Origin: Xanthobacter autotrophicus
Lineage (GTDB): Bacteria > Pseudomonadota > Alphaproteobacteria > Rhizobiales > Xanthobacteraceae
Assembly (NCBI RefSeq): GCF_005871085.1
Contig: NZ_VAUP01000031.1
Location: 62,001 to 126,000, forward strand
Direction of reading: 5' to 3'
DNA: 64,000 bases
How positions within the stretch are numbered: position 1 is the first letter of the stretch; every line of letters starts with the position of its first letter. Of the stretch, positions 9,270 through 17,580 are shown piece by piece. Below the pieces are notes generated by a model. The model worked only from the letters and a program-made list of their open reading frames with translations, did no database searches and was not told the origin of the DNA. The translations under genes were made by a program, and so were the position numbers.

Positions 9270-9668
9270 TCAGCCCTCGTCCTTTGGGATCGGGCGGGGG
9301 CGACCTTCCTCGTCGATGGCGACGAAGGTGAAGACAGCTTCCGTCACCTTGGTGGTCTGCTCGCTGGCGCGGGCGCGGCGCCAGGCCTCCACCTCGATGC
9401 GCATGGAGGTGCGGCCCAGCTTGGCGACGCGGGCGAACAGGCTCACCTCGTCACCCACCGCCACCGGCGACAGGAAGCTCATGGCCTCCACCGCCACCGT
9501 TGCCGCGCGCCCGCGCGAGCGCCGCGCCGCCACGTTGCCGGCCGCAAGGTCCATCTGCGACATCAGCCAACCGCCAAAAATATCGCCGTTGGGATTGGTG
9601 TCCGCCGGCATGGCGATGGTCCGGATCACGGGGATCTCGTCCGGCATATGGGCCTCTTTATCGAGCAT
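9270..9668 (-). CDS. Acyl-CoA thioesterase, YciA/hot-dog family
   Basis: A 132-residue single hot-dog-fold protein. The N-terminal TIAMPADTNPNGDIFGGWLMSQMD holds the N/D-x3-G-DIFGG active-site motif of YciA-type acyl-CoA thioesterases (the Asp of NGDIFGG is the expected catalytic acid). The central VAVEAMSFLSPVAVGDEV strand and C-terminal VFTFVAIDEEGRPRPIP follow family order. It hydrolyses acyl-CoA to free CoA plus acid; chain-length preference is unknown. An internal ATG (MPDEIPV, 21 bp downstream) is an equally plausible start. It is convergent with hrpB. Confidence 0.9.
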   Translation of the reverse strand: MLDKEAHMPDEIPVIRTIAMPADTNPNGDIFGGWLMSQMDLAAGNVAARRSRGRAATVAVEAMSFLSPVAVGDEVSLFARVAKLGRTSMRIEVEAWRRARASEQTTKVTEAVFTFVAIDEEGRPRPIPKDEG

Positions 9669-10016
9669 CGTTTCTCCATGCGCCTGAGGCGCGTTCCATC
9701 ATGCCAAGCGCCTGAGGCGCTGTTGCCCTTTTGCGCGCGGTCGCGCTGGCTACGACTTTTGTCCATAGCAAAAATCTGACCGGCTTCCGCAAAATTTGAT
9801 CCATCTCAGAGAATCGAGCCGGGGGTAGTGGTTATCTCTCTCTTGTCCATGTCTTTTCGGGGCAGACAGGGCATGGATGACCGGCTCCGCCTTGCTGTGT
9901 GGGCGGAGCCGGTATCTCTTTCAGCCGTCTATCCGGCGGTCGATGCGGTGCTGTCGGGGCTTAAAGCTCCGGCAGCCCGCTCAAAAAACGGTCCGGCCGC
10001 CCAACCGGAGACCGTT
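9669..10016. other. Intergenic region with two copies of a GC palindrome
   Basis: Between divergently transcribed genes. Two copies of the 13-bp palindrome GCGCCTGAGGCGC lie at 9680-9692 and 9708-9720, 28 bp apart. After them comes an AT-richer stretch (about 9750-9810) that is the likely promoter area. An in-frame extension of the downstream hydrolase (from 9828) is considered untranslated because it precedes a complete signal peptide. Confidence 0.5.
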
Positions 10017-11132
10017 ATGCCGTATTCGCGCACTCCCTTTACCCTCAGCTCCGTTCGTGCCGCCGCGCTCGCTGCCGCCGCGCTCTATGTCGCAGGTCTC
10101 GGCGCCGGAGTGACGCAGGCCTGCACCCGCGCGGTCTATCTCGGCTCCGATGGCGTGGTCATCACCGGCCGGTCCATGGACTGGGCCGAGGACATGCACA
10201 CCAACCTCTGGGCTTTCCCGGCGGGCATGGCGCGTACTGGCGCCGCCGGCGCGAACACCCCGAAATGGGTGGCCAAATACGGCAGCCTCATCGCTTCCGG
10301 CTATGACGTGGGCACCGCCGACGGCATGAACGAGAAGGGCCTGGTCGCCAACCTGCTCTATCTGGCCGAATCCGAATACGCCAAGCCCGATGGCCGCCCC
10401 GCCCTCTCCATCAGCCTGTGGGCGCAATATGTGCTCGATAATTTCGCCACCGTGAGCGAGGCGGTGGCGGCCCTGTCCGCCGAACCGTTCGTGGTGGTGA
10501 CCGCGAACCTGCCCAATGGTGATGGCGCGCAGCTGCACCTCGCCATTTCCGACCCCTCGGGCGACAGCGCCATCTTCGAGTATCTGGGCGGCAAGCTGGT
10601 GGTCCACCATGGCCGCCAATATCAGGTGATGACCAATTCGCCGTCCTTCGACCAGCAGCTGGCGCTCAACAGCTACTGGGAGCAGATCGGCGGCACGGTG
10701 TTCCTGCCGGGCACCAACCGTGCGGCCGACCGCTTCGCCCGCGCCAGCTTCTTCATCAAGGCCATTCCCACGAAGGCTTCCCCGGCCATCCTCACCGCCG
10801 TTCCGGACGGTACCTATGCCAATCAGGCGGTGGCGAGCGTTGCCAGCGTGATGCGCTCGGTGAGCGTGCCGCTGGGCCTCACCACGCCCGGCGAGCCAAA
10901 CATCGCCTCCACCCTGTGGCGGACGGTGAGCGACCAGAAGGACCGCGTCTATTTCTATGATTCCGCCACCAGCCCCAACAGCTTCTGGGTGCCCCTCGAC
11001 AGCCTCGATCTGAAGGCCGGAGCGCCGGTGAAGAAGCTGACCCTGACCGGCGGCAAGGTCTATTCGGGCAATGCTGCGGCGCGCTTCGAGCCGGCCGCGC
11101 CCTTCGCCTTCCTGCCGGTGGATGTGAAATAG
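10017..11132 (+). CDS. Secreted linear-amide C-N hydrolase (choloylglycine hydrolase / penicillin V acylase family)
   Basis: A 371-residue Ntn-hydrolase. Residues 1-35 form a signal peptide (Arg-containing n-region, hydrophobic core LAAAALYVAGLGAG, cleavage after QA) and expose Cys36 as the N-terminal nucleophile (A|CTRAVY). Typical following motifs are GRSMDW (D of the Ntn site), TADGMNEKGL and the Asn/Arg-bearing TNSPSFDQQLALNSYW. Family members cleave amide bonds of bile-salt conjugates, penicillin V or acyl-homoserine lactones. In a soil/plant bacterium an N-acyl amide or AHL substrate is more likely than bile salts, but that is inference. The ATG at 10017 is chosen because it begins the signal peptide. 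Confidence 0.88.
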   Translation: MPYSRTPFTLSSVRAAALAAAALYVAGLGAGVTQACTRAVYLGSDGVVITGRSMDWAEDMHTNLWAFPAGMARTGAAGANTPKWVAKYGSLIASGYDVGTADGMNEKGLVANLLYLAESEYAKPDGRPALSISLWAQYVLDNFATVSEAVAALSAEPFVVVTANLPNGDGAQLHLAISDPSGDSAIFEYLGGKLVVHHGRQYQVMTNSPSFDQQLALNSYWEQIGGTVFLPGTNRAADRFARASFFIKAIPTKASPAILTAVPDGTYANQAVASVASVMRSVSVPLGLTTPGEPNIASTLWRTVSDQKDRVYFYDSATSPNSFWVPLDSLDLKAGAPVKKLTLTGGKVYSGNAAARFEPAAPFAFLPVDVK

Positions 11133-11268
11133 CGCGCCAGGGTTGCATGACGTTTGCCTGACGGCGGCAGGGCGGCCACGGCTGCCCCGCGCAACATGCT
11201 GCAATGCACGATAATTTCCGATCCGCACCCTCGCCTTGCGCCGGATCGCCGCGCGTCCTGCTCGCCTC

Positions 11269-11282
11269 TTGATTGGCATCAA
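11269..11282 (+). promoter_or_regulatory. FNR/FixK-type anaerobox upstream of hemA
   Basis: The sequence TTGAT-TGGC-ATCAA is a perfect FNR/FixK palindrome (consensus TTGAT-N4-ATCAA), centred about 100 bp upstream of the hemA ATG. At this base composition a perfect match is expected far less than once in 64 kb. Oxygen-responsive control of hemA by FNR/FixK/Aadr proteins is established in several photosynthetic and rhizobial alphaproteobacteria. Confidence 0.8.
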
Positions 11283-11374
11283 TACAAGGAGCAAGGTGCC
11301 AGGATAACCTTATAACAATGAGGAACGGCTCCGCCGGAGCCGCACCCAGTCGCTCAGTCGCCGCAGGGTTCGGA

Positions 11375-12664
11375 ATGAACTACGACAGCTTTTTCGCCGA
11401 CGCCATCGACGCCCTGCGCAAGGAGCGCCGTTACCGTACCTTCGCCGAGATCGAGCGTGACGCGCGCCATTTCCCGCGCGCCGTCTGGCATTCCCCCGGC
11501 GGCCCGCGCGACATCGTGGTGTGGTGCTCCAACGACTATCTGGGCATGGGCAGCCATCCTGATGTGGTCGCCGCCATGTGCGAAGCCGCGAAGGCGCGCG
11601 GCGCCGGCGCCGGCGGCACCCGCAACATCTCGGGCAACAGCCACGAGATCGTGATGCTGGAGCGCGAGCTGGCCGACCTGCACGGCAAGGAATCCGGCCT
11701 CGTCTTCACGTCGGGCTACATCTCCAACGCCACCGGCATCTCCACCATCGTCAAGCTGATCCCCGACTGCGTGGTGATCTCCGACGAGCTGAACCACAAT
11801 TCCATGATCGAGGGCGTCCGCCACGGCGGCCGGCAGAAGGCCATCTTCCGCCACAACGACCTTGATCATCTGGAAGAGCTGCTGAAGGCGGCCGGCGACC
11901 GGCCGAAGCTGGTGGTGTTCGAGAGCGTCTATTCCATGGACGGCGACATCGCCCCCATCGGCGCCATCTGCGAGCTGGCCGAGCGCTACGGCGCCATGAC
12001 CTATCTCGATGAAGTTCATGCCGTGGGCATGTATGGCGAGCGCGGCGGCGGCGTCGCCGAGCGCGACGGCGTCATGGACCGCGTGGACGTGATCGAGGGC
12101 ACGCTGGGCAAGGCCTTCGGCGTGGTCGGCGGCTATATCACCGGCAAGCGCCTGATCATCGACGCGGTGCGCTCCTACGCGCCCGGCTTCATCTTCACCA
12201 CCGCGCTGCCCCCGGCGGTCGCGGCGGCGGCAGCAGCCTCGGTGCGGCACCTGAAGAACTCCCAGGCGGAACGCGACGGCCAGCGCGCCCAGGTGGCCAA
12301 GGTCAAGCGCGCGCTCGCTGCCGCCGGCTTGCCGCAGATGGACACGCCCACCCACATCGTCCCGGTGATGGTGGGTGATGCCAAGGCCTGCAAGATGGCG
12401 AGCGACCTGCTGCTCGCCGAGTACGGCATCTATATCCAGCCCATCAATTACCCCACCGTGCCCCGCGGCACGGAGCGGCTGCGCATCACCCCCACCCCGT
12501 TCCACGACGACGCGCTCATCGCCCATCTGGCCAAGGCGCTCACCGATGTGTGGGAGCGGCTGGAACTGCCCTATGCCGACCATGTGGCTGAGCGCGCCTC
12601 CGCCTCGTCCCGCCGCACGGCGCTGGGCCCCGCGCCCATCCCGCTGCCGGTGGCCGGCGGCTGA
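11375..12664 (+). CDS. hemA: 5-aminolevulinate synthase
   Basis: A 429-residue PLP enzyme of the alpha-oxoamine synthase family, the C4 (Shemin) route entry to tetrapyrroles: succinyl-CoA + glycine gives 5-aminolevulinate + CoA + CO2. It has the N-terminal [10 protein letters not shown] (51-59), glycine-rich [16 protein letters not shown]-contacting [23 protein letters not shown] (D212) and the Schiff-base lysine K246 in [12 protein letters not shown]. Length and the short non-catalytic C-terminus match alphaproteobacterial ALAS rather than KBL or Bio[13 protein letters not shown] is the family start; the frame is open further upstream but that stretch contains the regulatory region. Haem supply fits the high demand of respiratory and hydrogenase cytochromes. 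A perfect anaerobox upstream implies oxygen-responsive expression. Confidence 0.96.
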   Translation: MNYDSFFADAIDALRKERRYRTFAEIERDARHFPRAVWHSPGGPRDIVVWCSNDYLGMGSHPDVVAAMCEAAKARGAGAGGTRNISGNSHEIVMLERELADLHGKESGLVFTSGYISNATGISTIVKLIPDCVVISDELNHNSMIEGVRHGGRQKAIFRHNDLDHLEELLKAAGDRPKLVVFESVYSMDGDIAPIGAICELAERYGAMTYLDEVHAVGMYGERGGGVAERDGVMDRVDVIEGTLGKAFGVVGGYITGKRLIIDAVRSYAPGFIFTTALPPAVAAAAAASVRHLKNSQAERDGQRAQVAKVKRALAAAGLPQMDTPTHIVPVMVGDAKACKMASDLLLAEYGIYIQPINYPTVPRGTERLRITPTPFHDDALIAHLAKALTDVWERLELPYADHVAERASASSRRTALGPAPIPLPVAGG

Positions 12665-12686
12665 GGCGATTGGCCTTGCACTGAAG

Positions 12687-12715
12687 AAAAAGCCCCGGCT
12701 GGTCCGGGGCTTTTT
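12687..12715. terminator. Bidirectional intrinsic terminator between hemA and the phosphoesterase gene
   Basis: A 12-bp stem (12687-12698 with 12704-12715) capped by a 5-nt loop; GC core agccccgg, A-run on the left and T-run (TTTTTC) on the right. It can therefore terminate hemA on the plus strand and the phosphoesterase operon on the minus strand. Confidence 0.9.
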
Positions 12716-12735
12716 CTTTTTCGGGGTCGGACGCC

Positions 12736-13560
12736 TCACCCCGGCGTGCCGATGGCCTTGCCGTCCGCTCCGAAGAAGGGGTGCGGGCCGTCATAGGCGC
12801 CGATGAAGCTGCGATGGGTCACGACCCGGCCGTCCGTGAACAGGTGCAGGGACAGGCTCGGCGGCTCCATGTGGAAGGTGGGCGGCGCTTGCGGATCGAG
12901 GGCGAGGCTCACGGAATGGGCGGGGGCCGGCCCGATGGTGGCGGCGACGCCGGCGAAGCTGGTGGTCACCGCCCGGTGGACATGGCCGCAGGTGAAGCCC
13001 AGCACCTGGGGCCAGTGCCCGAACACCTCTTCCAGCCCCGCCGCATCTGACAGGTTCTGCACATCCATGTGCCGGATGCCGGTGAGGAACGGCGGATGGT
13101 GGGCGCAGACGAAGGCCGGCCGCTCGGGTGCTGCGCCCAGCGTGCGGTCGAGGAAGGCGAGGCCCTCTTCCCCCAGCGCGCCATGGGGGCGGCCGTAGAC
13201 GGTGGAATCCAGCATCACCAGCCGTAGCGGGAAGTCCTCCACCACATAGTTCACCCGTTCGCCGTCGCAGCGCGCCGCGATCTCCGGGAAAGCGGCGAGG
13301 AGGCCGGCGGACGAATCGTGGTTGCCCGGAATGGGGAATAGCGGCATGGGCAGCGCCGCCGTGATCGCCCGGAAGCGGGCATATTCGGTCGCATCGTCGA
13401 AATCCGTCAGGTCGCCGGTGACAATCACCACATCGGGCCGAGGCGCCAGGGCGAGGATGTGGGCAACCGCGGCTTCCAGATAAAGCGCCGTGTCCACCAC
13501 CCCATAGGCGAGGGTGCCGGGGCGGCGGATGTGGGTGTCGGTGAGCTGGGCGATGAGCAT
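12736..13560 (-). CDS. Calcineurin-like metallophosphoesterase (CpdA/GpdQ-like)
   Basis: A 274-residue cytoplasmic class-III-nucleotidyl-cyclase-type phosphodiesterase. All dimetal motifs are present in order: DTH (8-10), GD (47-48), GNHD (about 79-82), the H of CAHHPP and GHVHR. The family includes cAMP phosphodiesterase (CpdA) and glycerophosphodiesterase/phosphonate-ester hydrolases (GpdQ, PhnP-like). It is the last gene of an ABC-transporter operon and is 38 bp from the ATPase gene. The likeliest job, by inference, is hydrolysing the phosphodiester or phosphate ester that the transporter brings in; a cAMP role cannot be excluded. Confidence 0.88.
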   Translation of the reverse strand: MLIAQLTDTHIRRPGTLAYGVVDTALYLEAAVAHILALAPRPDVVIVTGDLTDFDDATEYARFRAITAALPMPLFPIPGNHDSSAGLLAAFPEIAARCDGERVNYVVEDFPLRLVMLDSTVYGRPHGALGEEGLAFLDRTLGAAPERPAFVCAHHPPFLTGIRHMDVQNLSDAAGLEEVFGHWPQVLGFTCGHVHRAVTTSFAGVAATIGPAPAHSVSLALDPQAPPTFHMEPPSLSLHLFTDGRVVTHRSFIGAYDGPHPFFGADGKAIGTPG

Positions 13561-13598
13561 GGGGCAGATTCAGATGAGGCAGGACCGGGTTAAGCCCA

Positions 13599-14657
13599 TC
13601 AGGCGAGGCTGATTCGGGCGGGATCGAGGATAAGCCCGACAGCGGCGCCGGGAACCAGCAGCCCATCGGCGGGCGCCTCCACCAGGATGCGCGCTCCGGC
13701 CGGGTCCTTGAGGGTGACCTTCTGGCGGGCGCCCTGGAATTCCACCTGCACCACCTCGAACACGAGGGGGGTGTCCGCCGGGCTCGCGAGCCGCGCTGCC
13801 TCGGGGCGGAACAGCAGCCGCACCGCTCCGGGTCCGCTCGGGGCGGCGGGCGGGACAAGATCCTGCGGCAGCGGTACGACGCCCGCCGCCGTCTCGAAGC
13901 GGCCGTTCTTCAGCGTGCCCGTGAGGCGATTGGTGACGCCGACGAAATCGGCCACGAAATCGTCGGCGGGGCGGAAATACACATCGCGCGGGGTGCCCAC
14001 CTGGGCGATGGCACCGTTGCGCATCACTACGATGCGGTCGCCCAGGGCCAGCGCCTCGGCCTGGTCGTGGGTGACATAGATGGCGGTGATGGCGAGGCGC
14101 TTCAGCAGCGCGTCGATCTCGCCGCGCAGGTGCTCGCGCAGGGCGGCATCCAGCGCCGTGAGCGGCTCGTCCAGCAGGATCACGCGGGGCTCCACGGCGA
14201 GCGCGCGGGCCAGCGCCACCCGCTGGCGCTGGCCGCCGGAGAGCTGGTCGATGCGCCGCTGGGCCAGCGCGCCGATGCGCATCATCTCCAGCACGCCGGC
14301 GGCCTGCGCGCGCCGCGCCGCCTGCGCCATGCCGCGCACGCGCAGGCCGTAGGCCACATTGTCGATGACGCTCATGTTGGGGAACAGGGCATAGGACTGG
14401 AACACCATGCCCACGTTGCGCTTCTCGATCGGCAGGGCGGTCACGTCCGCGCCGTCGAAGCGGATATGCCCGCCCGCATCGGGGGCCTCCAGCCCGGCGA
14501 TGAGGCGCAGCAGGGTGGTCTTGCCGCAGCCGGAAGGGCCGAGCAGCACCAGCGTCTCGCCCGCCCTCACATCGAGATCGAGGGGGGAGAGGGCGCGGGT
14601 GCCGTCGGCGAAGGTCTTGCCGCAGCTGGCGACCGTGATGGCGGCGCCCCGGTTCAT
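13599..14657 (-). CDS. ABC transporter ATP-binding protein (Fe3+/spermidine/2-aminoethylphosphonate-type)
   Basis: A 352-residue importer ATPase. It has Walker A GPSGCGKTT (40-48), Q-loop VFQSYALFPNM, signature LSGGQRQRV, Walker B VILLDEPLTALD, H-loop THDQAEA, then a C-terminal TOBE domain of about 110 residues with RPAD and LLFRPEAARL motifs. This architecture (PotA/FbpC/PhnT class) serves polyamine, ferric-iron and aminoethylphosphonate importers. The true start is the ATG at 14657: the same frame is open upstream, but that part overlaps the upstream permease. The four-base overlap with the permease stop indicates translational coupling. Confidence 0.93.
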   Translation of the reverse strand: MNRGAAITVASCGKTFADGTRALSPLDLDVRAGETLVLLGPSGCGKTTLLRLIAGLEAPDAGGHIRFDGADVTALPIEKRNVGMVFQSYALFPNMSVIDNVAYGLRVRGMAQAARRAQAAGVLEMMRIGALAQRRIDQLSGGQRQRVALARALAVEPRVILLDEPLTALDAALREHLRGEIDALLKRLAITAIYVTHDQAEALALGDRIVVMRNGAIAQVGTPRDVYFRPADDFVADFVGVTNRLTGTLKNGRFETAAGVVPLPQDLVPPAAPSGPGAVRLLFRPEAARLASPADTPLVFEVVQVEFQGARQKVTLKDPAGARILVEAPADGLLVPGAAVGLILDPARISLA

Positions 14658-15460
14658 CGCGCCGCGCCCTGCACGGTCCGGCCGAACAGCTGGAGGGCGA
14701 CGAGCAGGGGCACGATCATGACGAAGAATACCAGCGTGTAGGCGCTCGCGATTTCGAGGCGCATGGAGGCGTAGCTGTCGGCAAGGCCCACCGGCAGCGT
14801 CTTGGTAAGGGGGGTATGCAGCATCCAGGTGAGGTTGAACTCGCCGATGGAGAGGGTCACCACCATCAGCGCCCCGGCGAGGATGCCACCCCGCGCATTG
14901 GGCACCACCACATGGAAGAAGCGCTGCAGCGGCGAGGCGCCCAGCGAGGCGGCGCCCTCCTCCAGCGTGCGCACGTCCACGGCGGCGAGCACCGCCATCA
15001 CCGCGCGCAGCATGAAGGGCAGGGTGTAGAGCACGTGCCCGGTGAGGATGAAGAGCGGGCTCATGCGGAATTCGCGGATGCCGCCGTAGGCGAGGATCAG
15101 CGCCAGCGCCAGCGCGAGGCCGGGAATGGCGACGGGCAGCGTCACCACCTCCTCCACCAGCCGGGTGAGCCGCGACGGCCGGCGCGCGAGCGCCCATGCC
15201 GCCGGCACGCCGATGAGCAGGGTGACGCCGAGGGTGCCGAGCGCGATGGCGATGGAGAGAGCGATGGTGTCGGAATAAAGCGCCAGCACCTCGCCGATCC
15301 ACTTCAGCGTGAGGCCGGAGGAGACGCCGCGGAAGTAATTGACGGTGAAGCCGGCAAGGATCGAGGCGCCCGCCGGTACCATCAGGAAGGCGCAAGCCAG
15401 CAGCGTCACCGTCAGCTGGAAGGCGAAGGTGAGGCGGTGGGGTTTCATCGATACGCTCAT
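14654..15460 (-). CDS. ABC transporter permease (second subunit)
   Basis: A 268-residue inner-membrane permease with six predicted helices. The cytoplasmic coupling motif EEGAASLGASPLQRFFHVVVP, spread over about residues 166-186, matches the EAA-x3-G-x9-I-x-LP consensus. Short spacing on both sides (four bases to the first permease, four-base overlap with the ATPase gene) marks it as part of one operon. Similar heterodimeric permease pairs occur in 2-aminoethylphosphonate, iron and putrescine importers. Confidence 0.92.
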   Translation of the reverse strand: MSVSMKPHRLTFAFQLTVTLLACAFLMVPAGASILAGFTVNYFRGVSSGLTLKWIGEVLALYSDTIALSIAIALGTLGVTLLIGVPAAWALARRPSRLTRLVEEVVTLPVAIPGLALALALILAYGGIREFRMSPLFILTGHVLYTLPFMLRAVMAVLAAVDVRTLEEGAASLGASPLQRFFHVVVPNARGGILAGALMVVTLSIGEFNLTWMLHTPLTKTLPVGLADSYASMRLEIASAYTLVFFVMIVPLLVALQLFGRTVQGAAR

Positions 15461-15464
15461 GGCC

Positions 15465-16283
15465 TCACCCCGCCGCCGCGACGCCGGAGCCGGCGAAATT
15501 GCGCGTCAGCGCCAGCACCATCCAGGTGATGAGGCCAAGAGCGATGGAGAGGGCGGCGGCCGTGGCGAAATTCGCGTTGAGGGTGAACTCCGTATAGATG
15601 GTCATGGCCAGCACATCGATGCGTGTGGCGAGCGTGAAAGCGGTGCCGAAGGCGCCCATAGCGGTGGCGAACGCGATGGCGCCGGAGGCCATGAGCGCCG
15701 GGGCGATGCCCGGCAGCGTTACGTCCCGCATCACCTGCGCCCGGCTTGCACCCAGCGAGCGGGCGGCCTCCTCCAGCGCCGGGTCCAGCTTCTCCACCGC
15801 CGCCATCAGGGTGACCAGCACCCGCGGCAGGGAGAAATAGACATAGCCCGCGAACAGGCCGGCCATGGAATAGGCGAATACCCAGCGCCCCATCCCGAGC
15901 CCCATGGAGAGGCTGGAGAGCAGCCCCTGCCGCCCCGCCAGCAGGATCACCATGAAGCCCACCACCACGCCCGGAAAGGCCAGTGGCAGGGTGAGCAGGG
16001 ACACCAGCAGCGGCCGGCCGACGAAGCGGTTGCGGGCAAGGAACAGCGCGACCACCGTGCCGATGGCCAGCGTCGCCGCCGTCACTGCGGCGGAGAGCGC
16101 CAGGGTGGCGAGAAGGGTCGCCAGATGGCGCGGATTGGTGAGGATGGCGAGATATTCCGCAAGGCCGTTGGGGCCTGATCCGGCCACGCCGACCAGCCGC
16201 ACCATGGGCAGCAGGAAGAACGCCGCCACGAACAGGAACAGCGGCAGAAGGAACAGGCGGGCGAGGCGGTCGGCGCTGTGCAT
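15465..16283 (-). CDS. ABC transporter permease (first subunit)
   Basis: A 272-residue permease starting MHSADRLARLF with about six hydrophobic helices. The coupling loop (EEAARSLGASRAQVMRDVTLP; about residues 178-198) is an excellent EAA motif. The upstream open frame is low-complexity Arg/Pro-rich sequence from the intergenic palindromic repeat and is not part of the gene. It is the partner of the second permease immediately downstream. Confidence 0.92.
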   Translation of the reverse strand: MHSADRLARLFLLPLFLFVAAFFLLPMVRLVGVAGSGPNGLAEYLAILTNPRHLATLLATLALSAAVTAATLAIGTVVALFLARNRFVGRPLLVSLLTLPLAFPGVVVGFMVILLAGRQGLLSSLSMGLGMGRWVFAYSMAGLFAGYVYFSLPRVLVTLMAAVEKLDPALEEAARSLGASRAQVMRDVTLPGIAPALMASGAIAFATAMGAFGTAFTLATRIDVLAMTIYTEFTLNANFATAAALSIALGLITWMVLALTRNFAGSGVAAAG

Positions 16284-16340
16284 GGGGTGGGACCGGGTTG
16301 GAGATCGCCGGGGTGATGGCGGTGCAAGGACAGGCGCACT

Positions 16341-16462
16341 CCCTCTCCCGCGTGCGGGGGAGGGCCGGGGAGGGGGAGGGCGCCGGTGGTTTTCCCGCTG
16401 TCGGGCGTGCAAATGTCTAGCGTGCTGCCCCCTCCCAACCCTCCCCTGCACGCGGGAGAGGG
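16341..16462. repeat. Paired palindromic repeat, family A (copy 1)
   Basis: Two inverted copies of a GC-rich unit, 16341-16376 (starting CCCTCTCCCGCGTGCGGGGG) and 16428-16462 (ending GCACGCGGGAGAGGG), are separated by about 50 bp. Each unit contains a CCCTCTCCCGC...GCGGGGGAGGG hairpin. The same unit recurs at 33329-33444, 46254-46389, 55124-55147 and 58902-58934. Here it sits between the first permease and the binding-protein gene of the ABC operon. Confidence 0.85.
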
Positions 16463-16484
16463 CTTTGCAGCGGCTCGGAACCCC

Positions 16485-17513
16485 TCACTTCACCGCGTTC
16501 AGATAGGCTTCCGAGAAGGCCTTCTGGGCGGCTTCCATCTTGGCGTAGTCCACCGGCTTGGCGCGGGCGTAGTCGGCGGCGGGAAGGAAGCGGCTGGCCA
16601 CCTCCGGCGGCAGCTTGATGTCGCGGGCCGGTCGCAGATAGGCCTTCGCCCACATGGTCTGGCCCTTGTCGGAGAGCACGTAGTCCAGCACCTTCTTCGC
16701 CGCCTCCGGGTGGGGCGCGCCCTTCACCATGGTCATCACATAGGGCACCACCACGCTGCCCTCGCAGGGGATGACGAATTCGAAGTGGCCCATGTCCGAG
16801 TAGCGGGCGCGGTAGGCGTTGAAGTCGTAGTCGAACAGGATCGGGATCTCGCCGGAGACCACGCGCGCATAGGAGGTCTGCTTCGGCACGATGGGCTGGT
16901 TGGCCTGGAGCTTCTTGAAGTATTCGATGCCGGGCTTGAAGTCGTCCAGCGTGCCGCCCATGGCGCCGTTCACCGCCACCGCGCCTACATAGCCCACGAA
17001 GGCGCTGGTGGGGTCGAGATAGCCCACGAGGCCCTTGTATTCGGGTTTCAGCAGGTCGGCCCAGCAGGCCGGCACCGGCGCGCCGCCCAGCGCATCCTTG
17101 TTCACGAACAGGCCCAGCGTGCCGGAATGGATGGTGAACCAGTTGCCGTCCTTGTCCTTCAGCCCCGCCGGGATCTCGGCGAAGCCCTTGGGCTCGTAGG
17201 GCTGGGTCACGCCCGCGTCCTTGGCCTTGATGCCGAAGGTGACGCCCAGATAGGCCACGTCCGCCACCGGGCTCGCCTTCTCGGCGATGATCTGGGTGAG
17301 GGACTGGCCGGAATTCTTGTTGTCCTGCGGCACCTCGATGCCGGTGTCGGCCTTGATGGCCTTCAGCATGGCGCCCCAGTCGGCCCATTCGGGCGGGCAA
17401 TTGTAGCAGATGGCGTCCGCCGCCGCGGCCGGGCGGCCGGCGAGGGGGAGCGCCGTGAAGGCGAGCGCGGCGACGGCGCCGGCTTTGAGAAGGCGGGGAA
17501 GGGTGGGGCGCAT
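16485..17513 (-). CDS. ABC transporter periplasmic solute-binding protein
   Basis: A 342-residue exported protein with a signal peptide (Arg-rich start, hydrophobic core VAALAFTALPLAG, AAA cleavage near residue 32) followed by a type-II periplasmic binding fold. Features include an early CYNCPPEWADW segment, FTIHSGTLGLFVNKDAL and a C-terminal ADYARAKPVDYAKM helix region. By length and fold it belongs with ferric-iron/aminoethylphosphonate/spermidine binding proteins served by PotA-class ATPases. The ligand is not predictable. It follows the LacI-type regulator and leads the transporter genes. Confidence 0.88.
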   Translation of the reverse strand: MRPTLPRLLKAGAVAALAFTALPLAGRPAAAADAICYNCPPEWADWGAMLKAIKADTGIEVPQDNKNSGQSLTQIIAEKASPVADVAYLGVTFGIKAKDAGVTQPYEPKGFAEIPAGLKDKDGNWFTIHSGTLGLFVNKDALGGAPVPACWADLLKPEYKGLVGYLDPTSAFVGYVGAVAVNGAMGGTLDDFKPGIEYFKKLQANQPIVPKQTSYARVVSGEIPILFDYDFNAYRARYSDMGHFEFVIPCEGSVVVPYVMTMVKGAPHPEAAKKVLDYVLSDKGQTMWAKAYLRPARDIKLPPEVASRFLPAADYARAKPVDYAKMEAAQKAFSEAYLNAVK

Positions 17514-17580
17514 GGCTGGCCTCGGAAGAAGGGAAGGGCTTGCCGGACTACCGCCGGATAGCGGCCTCCGGCTCTAAACT

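Noticed and set aside
16284-16451. In-frame N-terminal extension of the first permease
   Set aside because: It translates the palindromic repeat into Arg/Pro-rich sequence and precedes the first membrane helix; the ATG at 16283 is a better start.
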